Below are positions 25,924 through 34,730 of a DNA stretch of 50,574 nucleotides, piece by piece. Where the stretch lies: contig NZ_PDYG01000112.1 in the NCBI RefSeq assembly GCF_002735305.1, forward strand, positions 1-50,574. The letters are read 5' to 3'. How positions within the stretch are numbered: the stretch's first letter is position 1; every line of letters begins with the position of its first letter. The notes beneath the pieces are model-generated. The model had not been told where the DNA came from and did not search any database. It saw nothing but the letters and a program-made list of their open reading frames with translations. The stretch is from Agathobacter ruminis (GTDB taxonomy: Bacteria > Bacillota > Clostridia > Lachnospirales > Lachnospiraceae). Made by a program: the position numbers and the translations under genes.

Positions 25924-25989
25924 TAGCCATTTCATAATTTTCGTCAACTATTCGTGGAGAATCACACACAAAAAAAATTATTAATCCAT

Positions 25990-26130
25990 GGGCCCGCTAA
26001 GCCCTTCACAATGCAAGAATATTTTGGTTTTCATATATGCAAAAGCTCACATCTTGATTACCATGTGTAATGAATGCCTGTACAATTTTGAAAAAAGTTT
26101 ATCGTTGGCGGACACACAAAGCGATCGTAT
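25990..26130 (-). repeat. Half element of palindromic family B
   Basis: About 140 bases match the inverse of 32600-32735, including TTTTGGTTTTCATATATGCA, ACAATTTTGAAAAAAGTTTA and TGGCGGACACACAAAGCGAT. Only one arm of the palindrome is present. It ends exactly at the stop codon of the GGDEF gene, so it occupies that gene's 3' flank. Confidence 0.85.
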
Positions 26131-27753
26131 TTAATCTTTTGTGATGCGATTCTTTCCGTTCTTTTTGGAGTGATATAAATGGTCGTCCGCACGCTTCACC
26201 ACATCATCGCGCCCTTCTCCCTTTGCAATTCCCATGCTCAGGGTAATGGTCAGCCCATCCTGGAAATCCCAGATTTGTGCTTCAAACAGTTTGCGAATGC
26301 GTTCTGCAATTTCATCTACAGTGCCAAGCGCATCTTTGCTGACCAGCAGAACAAATTCCTCTCCGCCATACCGGTAAGCACGCACCTGTCCCTTTGCAAA
26401 TTTGCGCAAAATCTTTCCCAAACGGATCAATACGCGGTCACCGGCCTGGTGGCCGTAGGTGTCATTGACCGATTTAAAATTGTCGATGTCCATCATGACA
26501 ATTCCATAAGTATTCAATGTCTTCTTCGCCCGTTCAAGGTCATGATTGAATACCTTACGCGCACGCAATTTGGTCAGTCCATCTGTCTGGCTGTTGCCAA
26601 TGATGATAATAAAGATCACAACCAGAATCGCAATCAGCAATGCCGAGGCAATCATATAGATGACTCTCGTGGAATTCTCCTGTTTGTACTTTTCCTGATG
26701 CTCCATGACAAGTTTTGAATCGTCCACCTGTCCGGCAATCAGTCTGGCATAATCCTCATTTTGCGCATCAAACAGACGCACATATAATTTTTCGATGGTA
26801 GCCTGAAATTCTTTGGTGATTTCTTTGCCCTGCGCTCTGAACTGTTTTTCCATCATGAGCAGACTGTTCAATTCCTGCTTCTCGCAGCTTTCGCGCTCAC
26901 AAAGAATAATATATTTGTTGATTTCTGCCCGAGCAGCCTCATCATTCAAATCCGTCGCATTGGCCAGGGCGATATAGCATTTCACCTCATAATAAGGCAA
27001 AATCAGATCTTTCATCAGTGCGTCATGATAGATTGGTCTGGCAACCAAGCTGCTTTCCTTGTATGCATCAACAATGTCCGCGGCCTTCTCGTATCTTCCT
27101 GTTACTGCATAGACACGCGCCAATGCCACTTCCGTCATCAGGCGATCCGTATTTTCGTAGAGATCGTTGTATGACCTGTTGATCAGCTCCAATGATTTTT
27201 CTAACGCCTGCTCCGACAGATTATATTCTTTTCGATAGAAATGCATCATGCCCTGCATTCGATATGCAAGACTTTTGATTTGTGAATCCGCAATCTCATC
27301 AAACTGCTCCACCTGCATTGCATGCGTAATCATCTCTTCCGCTCGTTCAAAGGAAAAATTATCGATATAGGAATTGGCCAGATCCATATAAAGCTTTACG
27401 GTATCATCCTTTTCCCCGCTCTGCTCCAGATAATAAAGCGCATATCCGGTATAGCGATAATAGGTAATCATCTCGGATTTTGCACGATAAATCATGCTCG
27501 CGCGCTCATACAAAAGACCTTTGTCACGATCCGTCAGGCTCATGGTTTCGATACAGTCCAGCACCTGATCAAGCTGCTCCTGCAATTCTTCCTCGGACTG
27601 CGGAATCCTGTGGTTGACAATATTATGGACCTTCTTTTGATTGGCCACTTTGTCCAGATAGTTTTTTACTTCATAGAATGTCTGCAGCGCGATTAGAAGC
27701 CCCATCACAATCAGCACTGTCACTAAGATTTTGCGATTTGTTGTTTTTGTCAT
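26131..27753 (-). CDS. Diguanylate cyclase with TPR-like sensor region
   Basis: This 540-residue protein makes cyclic di-GMP. It has a membrane helix (about residues 9-28) and an extracellular helical region of about 330 residues with TPR-like repeats (EKAADIVDAYKE, ERAEEMITHAMQ). A second helix (about 365-387) and a GGDEF domain follow, with DIDNFKSVNDTYGH and the active site GGEEF. The usual RxxD inhibition site five residues before GGEEF is replaced by KGQV, so product feedback is probably absent. Its start overlaps the end of nfo by 83 bases. A later Met would remove the first helix, so this start is kept. Confidence 0.87.
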   Translation of the reverse strand: MTKTTNRKILVTVLIVMGLLIALQTFYEVKNYLDKVANQKKVHNIVNHRIPQSEEELQEQLDQVLDCIETMSLTDRDKGLLYERASMIYRAKSEMITYYRYTGYALYYLEQSGEKDDTVKLYMDLANSYIDNFSFERAEEMITHAMQVEQFDEIADSQIKSLAYRMQGMMHFYRKEYNLSEQALEKSLELINRSYNDLYENTDRLMTEVALARVYAVTGRYEKAADIVDAYKESSLVARPIYHDALMKDLILPYYEVKCYIALANATDLNDEAARAEINKYIILCERESCEKQELNSLLMMEKQFRAQGKEITKEFQATIEKLYVRLFDAQNEDYARLIAGQVDDSKLVMEHQEKYKQENSTRVIYMIASALLIAILVVIFIIIIGNSQTDGLTKLRARKVFNHDLERAKKTLNTYGIVMMDIDNFKSVNDTYGHQAGDRVLIRLGKILRKFAKGQVRAYRYGGEEFVLLVSKDALGTVDEIAERIRKLFEAQIWDFQDGLTITLSMGIAKGEGRDDVVKRADDHLYHSKKNGKNRITKD

Positions 27754-28576
27754 GATAACCCCGTATTAATTCTATTTCTTTTGCATACCCAATATCGTCA
27801 TTCGGTGTTTCCAGAATGAACGGCTTTCCCTGTAAAACAGGGTGCATTGATAGATTCCCTAAAGTCTCTTCGCCGAGAAATCCTTCTCCGATTTTCTCAT
27901 GGCGATCCTTGTGAGATCCAATGGCATTTTTGCTGTCATTGATATGCAGTGCATGCAAGCAGTCAAGACCGATGATTCGGTCAAATTCTTCAAATACTTC
28001 ATCCGGATGTGTCAGTAGATCGTAACCTGCATCCCAAACATGGCAGGTATCCAGACAAACTCCGATTTTGTCCTTCATCTCAACCCGATCGATAATCTGT
28101 CTTAACTGCTCGAAATTTCTTCCGATTTCACTGCCTTTCCCCGCCATCGTCTCAAGCAGCACCGTCGTGTGCATTCCTTCAAACATACACTCGTTCAGTG
28201 CATCGGCAATCTGTGCGATTGCAGTCTGTTCATCCTGTCCTGTGGCGGAACCCGGATGAAAATTATAATAATTGCCCGGAGTGAATTCCATCCGACGCAA
28301 ATCATCATATAACATATCATGTCCAAATTTACGGACATCTTCTTTGGCAGAACAAAGATTCATGGTATAGCTTGCATGCGCCACCAGCGGGCCAAATCCG
28401 TGTTCTTTCTGATAATGCATAAAAGCCATCGCATCAGCCGGATCAATTGCCTTGGCTGCTCCGCCGCGCGGATTGCGCGTAAAAAATGCGAATGTGTCTG
28501 CACCCAATCTGGTTGCATGTTTGCCCATTGCAAGAAATCCGTCGGATGATGACAGATGGCATCCGATATAAATCAT
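27671..28576 (-). CDS. nfo: Endonuclease IV (AP endonuclease)
   Basis: This 301-residue TIM-barrel enzyme cuts DNA at abasic sites during base excision repair. Metal ligands are visible: HASYTMNL, NFHPGSATG, VLLETMAGKGSE, CLDTCHVWDAGYD, HINDSKNAIGSHKDRHEKIGEG and PFILETP. The start at 28576 (MIYIGCHLSS) follows AGAGGAAA. The last 20 or so residues (NNKSQNLSDSADCDG...) are outside the usual fold and lie in the part that overlaps the next gene, so the original stop may have been lost. Confidence 0.92.
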   Translation of the reverse strand: MIYIGCHLSSSDGFLAMGKHATRLGADTFAFFTRNPRGGAAKAIDPADAMAFMHYQKEHGFGPLVAHASYTMNLCSAKEDVRKFGHDMLYDDLRRMEFTPGNYYNFHPGSATGQDEQTAIAQIADALNECMFEGMHTTVLLETMAGKGSEIGRNFEQLRQIIDRVEMKDKIGVCLDTCHVWDAGYDLLTHPDEVFEEFDRIIGLDCLHALHINDSKNAIGSHKDRHEKIGEGFLGEETLGNLSMHPVLQGKPFILETPNDDIGYAKEIELIRGYHDKNNKSQNLSDSADCDGASNRAADIL

Positions 28577-28701
28577 CGTATTTCCTCTCAAAATAACTTG
28601 TCTTTCACTTTTCTTTATAATACCCTATATATAGAAGTTCGTAAACCTTACCCAAAAGTATGTCGACACTTCCATTATTAACCTTGGAGGACCATTTGTC
28701 T

Positions 28702-29565
28702 ATGAATAAAAAGGCTCGTTTTTCTATCATCCTTGGACGATATATGCTTTTGACACTCGCGACCATAATTATTATCATTGGAATCTATGTTTTTAAATTC
28801 CCAAATAATTTTTCTTTTGGTGGTGTCACCGGTATCGCAATCGTTCTTGCACCGTTTGTACCCGTCACACCGGGTATCCTGACACTGATCATCAATATGT
28901 TTTTGCTTTTGCTCGGTTTTATCTTTTTGGGCAAATCCTTCGGCCTGATGACGGCCTATGTCAGCATCCTGATGTCTGTCGGTCTGCGACTTTGTGAATT
29001 GTGGTTTCCGATGAATCAGCCACTCACCGACGAACCGGTATTGGAACTGATTTTTGCAATCGCCCTTCCGGCGGTGGCATCCGCTGTCTATTTCAACATC
29101 GGTGCATCCGGCGGCGGTACGGATGTCGTTGCAATGATTTTGTCCAAATATACCTCGCTCAACATCGGCGCTGCTTTATTTGTTGCAGATTTGTTGATTG
29201 TCATTGCGTCCTGCTTCGTCTTTGATACCAAAACAGGACTCTGCTCGTTGACCGGACTGCTTGCCAAGTCCCTGGTAGTGGACGGTGTCATCGAAAACAT
29301 CAACCTCTGCAAATACTTTACGATTATCTCCGACAATCCTAAGCCGATTTGCGATTTTATCACAAATGAATTAGGCCGGAGCGCTACCCTGTACAATGCT
29401 CAGGGCGCATACTCCGGCGCTGATAAAACCATCATTATTACAATTACCAAGCGTTCACAAGCCGTGAAGCTTCGTAATTTTATCAAACATATGGAACCGA
29501 GTGCCTTTATCGCAATCACCAATTCGAGTGAAATCATCGGAAAAGGCTTCCGCGGAATGAATTAA
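28702..29565 (+). CDS. YitT family membrane protein
   Basis: This 287-residue protein has about five membrane helices with the family signatures FPNNFSFGGVTGIA near the start and NIGASGGGTDVVAMIL in the middle, followed by a cytoplasmic DUF2179 domain (about residues 205-285, YFTIISDNPKPI...GAYSGADKTIIITI). The function of YitT proteins is not settled. The start at 28702 is chosen because GGAGG lies 11 bases upstream; an earlier Met would need a 14-residue extension before it. It is convergent with the flavin reductase gene. Confidence 0.85.
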   Translation: MNKKARFSIILGRYMLLTLATIIIIIGIYVFKFPNNFSFGGVTGIAIVLAPFVPVTPGILTLIINMFLLLLGFIFLGKSFGLMTAYVSILMSVGLRLCELWFPMNQPLTDEPVLELIFAIALPAVASAVYFNIGASGGGTDVVAMILSKYTSLNIGAALFVADLLIVIASCFVFDTKTGLCSLTGLLAKSLVVDGVIENINLCKYFTIISDNPKPICDFITNELGRSATLYNAQGAYSGADKTIIITITKRSQAVKLRNFIKHMEPSAFIAITNSSEIIGKGFRGMN

Positions 29566-29572
29566 TTCCGTC

Positions 29573-30559
29573 CTATTTGGATGGGGATGGTGTCGGTTCA
29601 CATACCTCTGTATAATGTTTCTTGCGGGCCTGGAATTCCGGGTCCTTAAACAAATCCATCAAACGGCCTTCGTTCTCGAAAATATCCTGGCCGTGTGCCA
29701 TTTTGCCCGGCAAAATGTCATGCGCATGTTCCGGCAGTCCATTCGGGACAATGCTCGGATCGTTTTCGAAACGGAATGCGCCATCCACCAGTTTCAGACG
29801 ACCTTCCAATCCGCACAATTCGCATACCACATGATCGGTTCCCGGGAAAATATAAAATGCATTTCCGTGACAATGCGGACATGCGCCGTCTTTTCCCTGC
29901 CAAGGATCATATTCCTCGGATCCCGGAATAATCATCTGCTTGTCAATCATATCCTGAGCCGCATCGACAAGATTCCGGCCGATTTCCTGCATACGTGCAA
30001 TCTTGTCATCCTGCATGATAACATCCTTACACCATGAGAAATATTCATTGTTGACTACTTTCCATCCCGGACTTAATGCAAACATTCTGTGGTCGGTCTC
30101 AACACGCACCGCCCAGTCCGATCCGCCGATGCCGACAAAAGACAATGCCTTCTGGCGGAAGTAGCGTGGATTGAGTCCTTCTTTGCCCTGCTCTTTTAAT
30201 TTTCCGTCAGCCATCAGCATCATGCCAGTATCATGTCCCGGTCCCATACGGTCGGTAATGATATGGAACAATCCGGATGCACCTGACTCATAAATCGGAT
30301 CGACAAAGAGCACACCATCTGCCTCGATGATTTTTTCGTAAAGCGCATGGAAGTCATCCTTTACAGTACATACCATGCCTTTTCCCATAACCAGGCTTCT
30401 CGAACATGCAACACATCCGGTGCATGGTCTGATATCCCAGTCAAACAGATGGATAAATTCAATCTCTGCGCCTTTCTCTCTTGCTGCTTCCAGCGCAACA
30501 CGGCACATTGTATCATTATTTCCGTTTTTTGTACCCAGTGAAATACCTAAAATCTTCAT
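29573..30559 (-). CDS. NADPH-dependent FMN reductase-like flavoprotein with zinc ribbon
   Basis: This 328-residue protein has an N-terminal flavodoxin-like fold (residues 1-150) with the FMN-phosphate loop GTKNGNND, and Cys residues typical of iron-sulfur flavoproteins or multimeric flavodoxins (RPCTGCVACS). The C-terminal part has a ribbon-like CxxC pair (CPHCHG...CELCG, about 230-255), which probably binds zinc. It likely reduces a flavin or an electrophile in the cytoplasm. AGGAGG precedes the ATG at 30559. Substrate is unknown. Confidence 0.8.
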   Translation of the reverse strand: MKILGISLGTKNGNNDTMCRVALEAAREKGAEIEFIHLFDWDIRPCTGCVACSRSLVMGKGMVCTVKDDFHALYEKIIEADGVLFVDPIYESGASGLFHIITDRMGPGHDTGMMLMADGKLKEQGKEGLNPRYFRQKALSFVGIGGSDWAVRVETDHRMFALSPGWKVVNNEYFSWCKDVIMQDDKIARMQEIGRNLVDAAQDMIDKQMIIPGSEEYDPWQGKDGACPHCHGNAFYIFPGTDHVVCELCGLEGRLKLVDGAFRFENDPSIVPNGLPEHAHDILPGKMAHGQDIFENEGRLMDLFKDPEFQARKKHYTEVCEPTPSPSK

Positions 30560-30639
30560 TTGTAAAACCCTCCTGATTAAACTCACCTGTACCCTTATTA
30601 TCTATGCTATTTGTCGACTTGTCAACAAGTTTATTAAAT

Positions 30640-30672
30640 AAAAAAGAAAGCAGGCTCTGGCCTGCTTTCTCT
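30640..30672. terminator. Intrinsic terminator after pgi
   Basis: GAAAGCAGG/CCTGCTTTC with a five-base loop is followed on the minus strand by a run of six T. It lies just after the pgi stop. Confidence 0.9.
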
Positions 30673-30679
30673 TGTATGA

Positions 30680-32248
30680 TTAAATGTTAAGTAAATCGCT
30701 GTATACAGCCAATGCGCCTTCGGTTTCATGAGCCAAAACACGCTTTGCAAGTACCTTACCAAGCTGAACACCTTCCTGATCGAAGCTGTTTACATTCCAT
30801 ACGAATCCCTGGAACATTACCTTGTTCTCGAAATGCGCAAGCAATGCACCAAGTGATTCCGGAGTCAGCTGATCTCCGATGATAATGCTGCTTGGGCGTC
30901 CGCCCTCGAAGTTCTTGTTCTTGTTCTCATCTTCCTTGCCGCAGGCGAATGCTACAATCTGTGCTGCAACATTTGCGCAAAGCTTCTGCTGGCTTGTGCT
31001 TCCCTGAATATCAACATCTGTTCCAATCTGGCTGTTCTTGAATCCGATGAACTGAAGCGGAATGATGTCAGTTCCCTGATGAAGCAGCTGATAGAAAGAA
31101 TGCTGTCCGTTTGTACCAGGCTCACCGAAAATAACCGGTCCTGTAGGATAATCAACAGGCTCTCCGAAGCGGTTTACGCTCTTTCCGTTTGATTCCATAT
31201 CCAGCTGCTGTAAATGTGCAGGGAATCTTGAAAGGGCCTGAGAATATGGCAATACTGCAGTCGAATCATATCCGAGCATATTGCGCTCATAAACACCGAT
31301 CAAAGCGTCAAGCAATGCAGGGTTCTCCTTGATATTGCTGTTCGTTGCAAGCTTGTCTTCCTCTGCTGCACCGTTTAAGAAGCGCGCAAAGATTTCCGGT
31401 CCGAATGCCAGTGAGAGCACAGCTCCACCAACTGCGGATGTAGAAGAATATCTTCCTCCGATATAATCATCCATAAAGAATGCTGCAAGATAATCGCTGC
31501 TCTTTGCAAGCGGAGAAGTCTCTGATGTAACTGCAATCATATGCTTTGAAGCATCAAGACCTGCCTTTGCAAGTGCATCTTTTACAAATGACTCGTTTGT
31601 CAAAGTCTCAAGTGTGGTTCCTGATTTGGAAACCAGGATGAAGATACATTTGGAAACATCTACAGAATTCAATACCGCAGCTGCATCATCCGGATCAACA
31701 TTGGAGATGAATTTTGCATCCATCTTGAAACATCCGTTCACCTTTGCCCAGTTCTCAAGTGCAAGATACATTGCGCGAGGTCCGAGATCCGATCCACCGA
31801 TTCCAATCTGAACTGCAGTTGTAAATTTCTCACCCTTTTCGTTGGTGATTTCACCATTGTGAACCTTGTTTGCAAAATCAGCAATCTTGTTCTGCTGCTC
31901 TACATAAAACGCACGCTTGTCTACGCCGTCTGCGTTAACCGCATTGCCAAGCTGGCCGCGTGTCAGCTGATGCAGTACCAGACGCTGCTCGCCTGTATTA
32001 ATCACTGCTCCGTTGTAGAGTTCCTTAAACTTCTCTACGAGCTCAGCTTCCTCAGAAAGCTTTGCGAGGAGCTCCAAAATCTTATCATCTACCTGTTTCG
32101 CCGCATAATTATATGACATGCCGGCTGCCATTGGTACAGTGTAATTTTTAACACGTTCTGCCGTAAGCGCCTGAACCAGATCAACACATTCGGTCTCATT
32201 CAAAGCCTTATAGCTCTCTAACTGATCAAAATTCTTCCATGCTACCAT
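30680..32248 (-). CDS. pgi: Glucose-6-phosphate isomerase
   Basis: This 522-residue enzyme interconverts glucose 6-phosphate and fructose 6-phosphate. It shows the family blocks QIGIGGSDLGPRAM, LVSKSGTTLETLTNE, GGRYSSTSAVGG, GEPGTNGQHSFYQLLHQGTD and the late catalytic Lys region (VNSFDQEGVQLGK). Length agrees with the long bacterial form. GGAGG precedes the ATG. It is a single gene between a terminator and a family B palindrome that takes up its whole upstream space. Confidence 0.95.
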   Translation of the reverse strand: MVAWKNFDQLESYKALNETECVDLVQALTAERVKNYTVPMAAGMSYNYAAKQVDDKILELLAKLSEEAELVEKFKELYNGAVINTGEQRLVLHQLTRGQLGNAVNADGVDKRAFYVEQQNKIADFANKVHNGEITNEKGEKFTTAVQIGIGGSDLGPRAMYLALENWAKVNGCFKMDAKFISNVDPDDAAAVLNSVDVSKCIFILVSKSGTTLETLTNESFVKDALAKAGLDASKHMIAVTSETSPLAKSSDYLAAFFMDDYIGGRYSSTSAVGGAVLSLAFGPEIFARFLNGAAEEDKLATNSNIKENPALLDALIGVYERNMLGYDSTAVLPYSQALSRFPAHLQQLDMESNGKSVNRFGEPVDYPTGPVIFGEPGTNGQHSFYQLLHQGTDIIPLQFIGFKNSQIGTDVDIQGSTSQQKLCANVAAQIVAFACGKEDENKNKNFEGGRPSSIIIGDQLTPESLGALLAHFENKVMFQGFVWNVNSFDQEGVQLGKVLAKRVLAHETEGALAVYSDLLNI

Positions 32249-32361
32249 ACTGTATAACCTCCATATAGATATAGAAAAATCGCTCTTCCACGAAATCCTA
32301 ACCTATTATATATGGTTTATCCTTACTTTTCAACCATTCTCGGGCTTTGAAGCGTTATAAA

Positions 32362-32784
32362 GTTACCATTCACAGTCTGTTTTATATCAAACAGCCTCGC
32401 TCATGCCCCCGGTACGCGCTTCACATTTTGCGAATATTTAAGGTTTTCAATATGCAAAAGGCGAGCATCACACATGTGTCTTTTGATGAATGAACCATTT
32501 TGAAAAAGGTTTATGAAGTGGCGGACACTTAATTTATTGATATTATGTACTCCTCAGTCTAAGGGATACCCGGGTATCCTTTAGATGAAAAGTACATATA
32601 CAATCGCTTTGTGTGTCCGCCAACGATAAACTTTTTTCAAAATTGTACAGGCATTCAAAAGACATATGGTAATCAGGATGCGAGCTTTTGCATATATGAA
32701 AACCAAAATATTCTTGCAAAGTGAAGGGCTTACCGGGGTCATGAGCGAGGCTGTTATTATATGCTATAAATTGTGAATGGTAAC
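32362..32784. repeat. Long palindromic repeat, family B full element
   Basis: This 423-base imperfect palindrome fills the gap between pgi and the SnoaL-like gene. Outer arms are GTTACCATTCACA and TGTGAATGGTAAC; then CAGCCTCGCTCATG pairs with CATGAGCGAGGCTG and GGCGGACAC with GTGTCCGCC. The centre (32560-32581) is AGGGATACCCGGGTATCCTT, a tight hairpin. A half copy is at 25990-26130 and a 17-base scrap near 35500. It has no coding capacity or similarity to family A. Its origin is unknown to me. Confidence 0.9.
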
Positions 32785-32785
32785 A

Positions 32786-33148
32786 TTAAAAATGTCCGTT
32801 ACCGGCAGCCTGTTCAATTTGATCTACGCGCATGACACTGTCCCAGTGCTCTGCAAGCTTTCCGTCTTCAAGGCGGTACATGTCGAAAACCTTCGCAACA
32901 GTTCCATCCTTAAAGCTACATTTAAAAAACATGCAAACCATGTCATCTTCCGCAATGGCCTTGACAATCTCCGCATGCGGTTCCTTCTTGATGAATTCAC
33001 GCATGAATTCCATGAATCCCTCTTTGCCGTCACGCACACCTGCAGAATGCTGGCGGTAATCGTCTTTCATATGCGCATCGACATAGGAAAGATCCCATCC
33101 GTTAAATACCTTTTCGTAAAAATCCAATACAATTTGTTTGTTATCCAT
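32786..33148 (-). CDS. SnoaL-like (NTF2 fold) protein
   Basis: This 120-residue protein has the SnoaL/NTF2-like pattern (IVLDFYEKVFNGWDLSYVD, YRQHSAGVRDGKEGF, then MCMFFKCSFKDGTVAKVFDMYRLEDGKLAEHWD). Such proteins are small cytoplasmic hydrolases, isomerases or ligand binders; the substrate is unknown. The ATG at 33148 follows AAGGAGA. A longer frame overlaps the upstream transporter gene and is a shadow. It is the last gene of the 35.3-32.8 kb run, and its stop abuts palindrome B. Confidence 0.8.
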   Translation of the reverse strand: MDNKQIVLDFYEKVFNGWDLSYVDAHMKDDYRQHSAGVRDGKEGFMEFMREFIKKEPHAEIVKAIAEDDMVCMFFKCSFKDGTVAKVFDMYRLEDGKLAEHWDSVMRVDQIEQAAGNGHF

Positions 33149-33174
33149 ACCCGTCTCCTTTTTGTTTTTTATTG

Positions 33175-33672
33175 TCAAGACTCGCTCGCCTTGCCGAATT
33201 TCTGCAACATAAAATAGGTCACCAGACCCGTAAACGCACCGGTAATCACCCCACTGATCATCAAATAAGGAATATATACCAGAATTCCGGTCATGTGTAA
33301 TACCACAAAAGCCGCAAAAATCTGTCCGAGATTGTGCGCAATTGCACCGAAGATACTCGTCACAAAAATTGCATGACCCTGCAAAAACCGGTTCAGTATC
33401 CACATCACAATCAGACATGCCACGCCACCGCAAATACTGTACAGAAATGACACAGCCTGTCCGGCGATTACGGTTGCCAGTACAATTCGCACCAAAAGAA
33501 CCGCTCCCGCTTCGCGCAGTCCCATCTCATGTATCACATACAATGTAATGATATTTGCAAGTCCCAGCTTAATTCCCGGAATCGGAATCGATGGAATCGC
33601 TGACTCCAGTACGAAAATAGTCAGTGCCACCGTGGTCAGAAGCGCAAGTTTTGTTAACTTTGCCGTATTCAA
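33175..33672 (-). CDS. Gx transporter family membrane protein
   Basis: This 165-residue protein is very hydrophobic, with about five helices. It matches the Gx transporter/heptaprenyl-diphosphate-synthase component I-like family (IPSIPIPGIKLGLANIITLY, GRF-like GLREAG loop, IFGAIAHNLGQIFAAF). It may be the substrate-binding part of a small transporter of the ECF kind. It ends 26 bases before the SnoaL-like gene and follows the HAD gene by 17 bases. Role not known. Confidence 0.8.
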   Translation of the reverse strand: MNTAKLTKLALLTTVALTIFVLESAIPSIPIPGIKLGLANIITLYVIHEMGLREAGAVLLVRIVLATVIAGQAVSFLYSICGGVACLIVMWILNRFLQGHAIFVTSIFGAIAHNLGQIFAAFVVLHMTGILVYIPYLMISGVITGAFTGLVTYFMLQKFGKASES

Positions 33673-33689
33673 ATTTCATATCCTCCCAT

Positions 33690-34382
33690 CTAAATCCGAT
33701 TCAGATAAAAACGATTTGCTGCATTCTCCCCACTTAGATGAATTGCCGCAATTCCCGCAGCGATTCCGCCCTGATAATCATTTTCAAAGCTGTCGCCAAT
33801 CATCACGGTTTTTTCCTTGTCCATCTCATATTTGTCCAGCAGTGATTGATAAAACAGGACATCCGGCTTCATGCAATGGTATTCACTGGACAAAAAGATA
33901 TCATCCATCATTTTTTCCAACCCAAAATTGTGAATTTCCGGCCAGGTAAACGATGCCTGTGCGTTGCTTAAAATATAAATTTTCTTTCCGTTGTTTTTTA
34001 ATGCACTTAAGAATTCCTTGACGCCCGGGAAGAGTTTCATATAACTGCGTGAAGCTTCGCGAAATGCATAGGCCGCCTTTAAAATCAATTCATCCGACAG
34101 ATCTTTGTTGCCATAGGTGGCAAACATATCGCGGTAAATATCGCAATAATCGATTTCCGGACATTTAAAATCTCCCTTTGATTTTGCCTCTTCGATATAT
34201 TTTTTCTCGAGCCGGTAAAAGTCTCTGCGACATTTGCGATAGCGAGGATGCGCAATATTCTGGGTATTCAGATATTTCAGCCAGGTCTTCCAGGTCTTTG
34301 CATCATACTCATCGGTTCGGATATCAATCAATGTTCCATACAAGTCAAATAAATAATTGTCATACACCTTTTCTGTTTCCAC
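33690..34382 (-). CDS. HAD-superfamily hydrolase
   Basis: This 230-residue cytoplasmic enzyme has the HAD motifs: nucleophile Asp13 in FDLYGTL, Ser/Thr in ILSNAQ, Lys in KPDVLFYQ, and Asp pair in IGDSFENDYQGG. Tyr15 stands where most phosphatases have the second Asp, as in haloacid-dehalogenase-like or YjjG-like members, so phosphatase activity is less certain. The helical cap is class C1 (about residues 20-110). It is in a leftward run with the HD-domain and Gx transporter genes. Confidence 0.82.
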   Translation of the reverse strand: METEKVYDNYLFDLYGTLIDIRTDEYDAKTWKTWLKYLNTQNIAHPRYRKCRRDFYRLEKKYIEEAKSKGDFKCPEIDYCDIYRDMFATYGNKDLSDELILKAAYAFREASRSYMKLFPGVKEFLSALKNNGKKIYILSNAQASFTWPEIHNFGLEKMMDDIFLSSEYHCMKPDVLFYQSLLDKYEMDKEKTVMIGDSFENDYQGGIAAGIAAIHLSGENAANRFYLNRI

Positions 34383-34404
34383 TTCTAAATTCCTCCTTGA
34401 TCCC

Positions 34405-34629
34405 CTATAAATCCGCGAGTCGCTTCTCTACTTCCTTCTCATATTCCCCCCATTTATCCAATACAATCTGCTGTTGCCGTGCCAGACCTTCCCATACGTC
34501 CTCTCGATCCGTTGCCCGCTTCATTTCGACCAACGAAAGAAACATATCCTGACATTGCAATCTGCGTGCACGAAATTCTTTTTTTAATTCCTCATCCGTG
34601 CATGCTTCCACACGCTCATCCAGTTCCAT
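34405..34629 (-). CDS. Small helical protein of unknown function
   Basis: This 74-residue, highly charged protein is probably all helical (DEELKKEFRARRLQCQDMFL, then QQQIVLDKWGEYEKEVEKRL). It has no signal peptide and no family I know. AAGGAAA precedes the ATG and it lies 22 bases before the HAD gene on the same strand, which supports it as a real gene. Confidence 0.6.
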   Translation of the reverse strand: MELDERVEACTDEELKKEFRARRLQCQDMFLSLVEMKRATDREDVWEGLARQQQIVLDKWGEYEKEVEKRLADL

Positions 34630-34730
34630 AATACTTGTTTCCTTTTCTTGTTCCTTTGCTTATATCTTATACTTTTTATCTTTACATTTTACCATTATAT
34701 CGTTTCGAAGCCGAATATACTACGAATATT

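Noticed and set aside
33149-33433. N-terminal extension of the SnoaL-like protein
   Set aside because: The extension runs in another frame through the Gx transporter gene and has no similarity. A good ribosome binding site marks the start at 33148.
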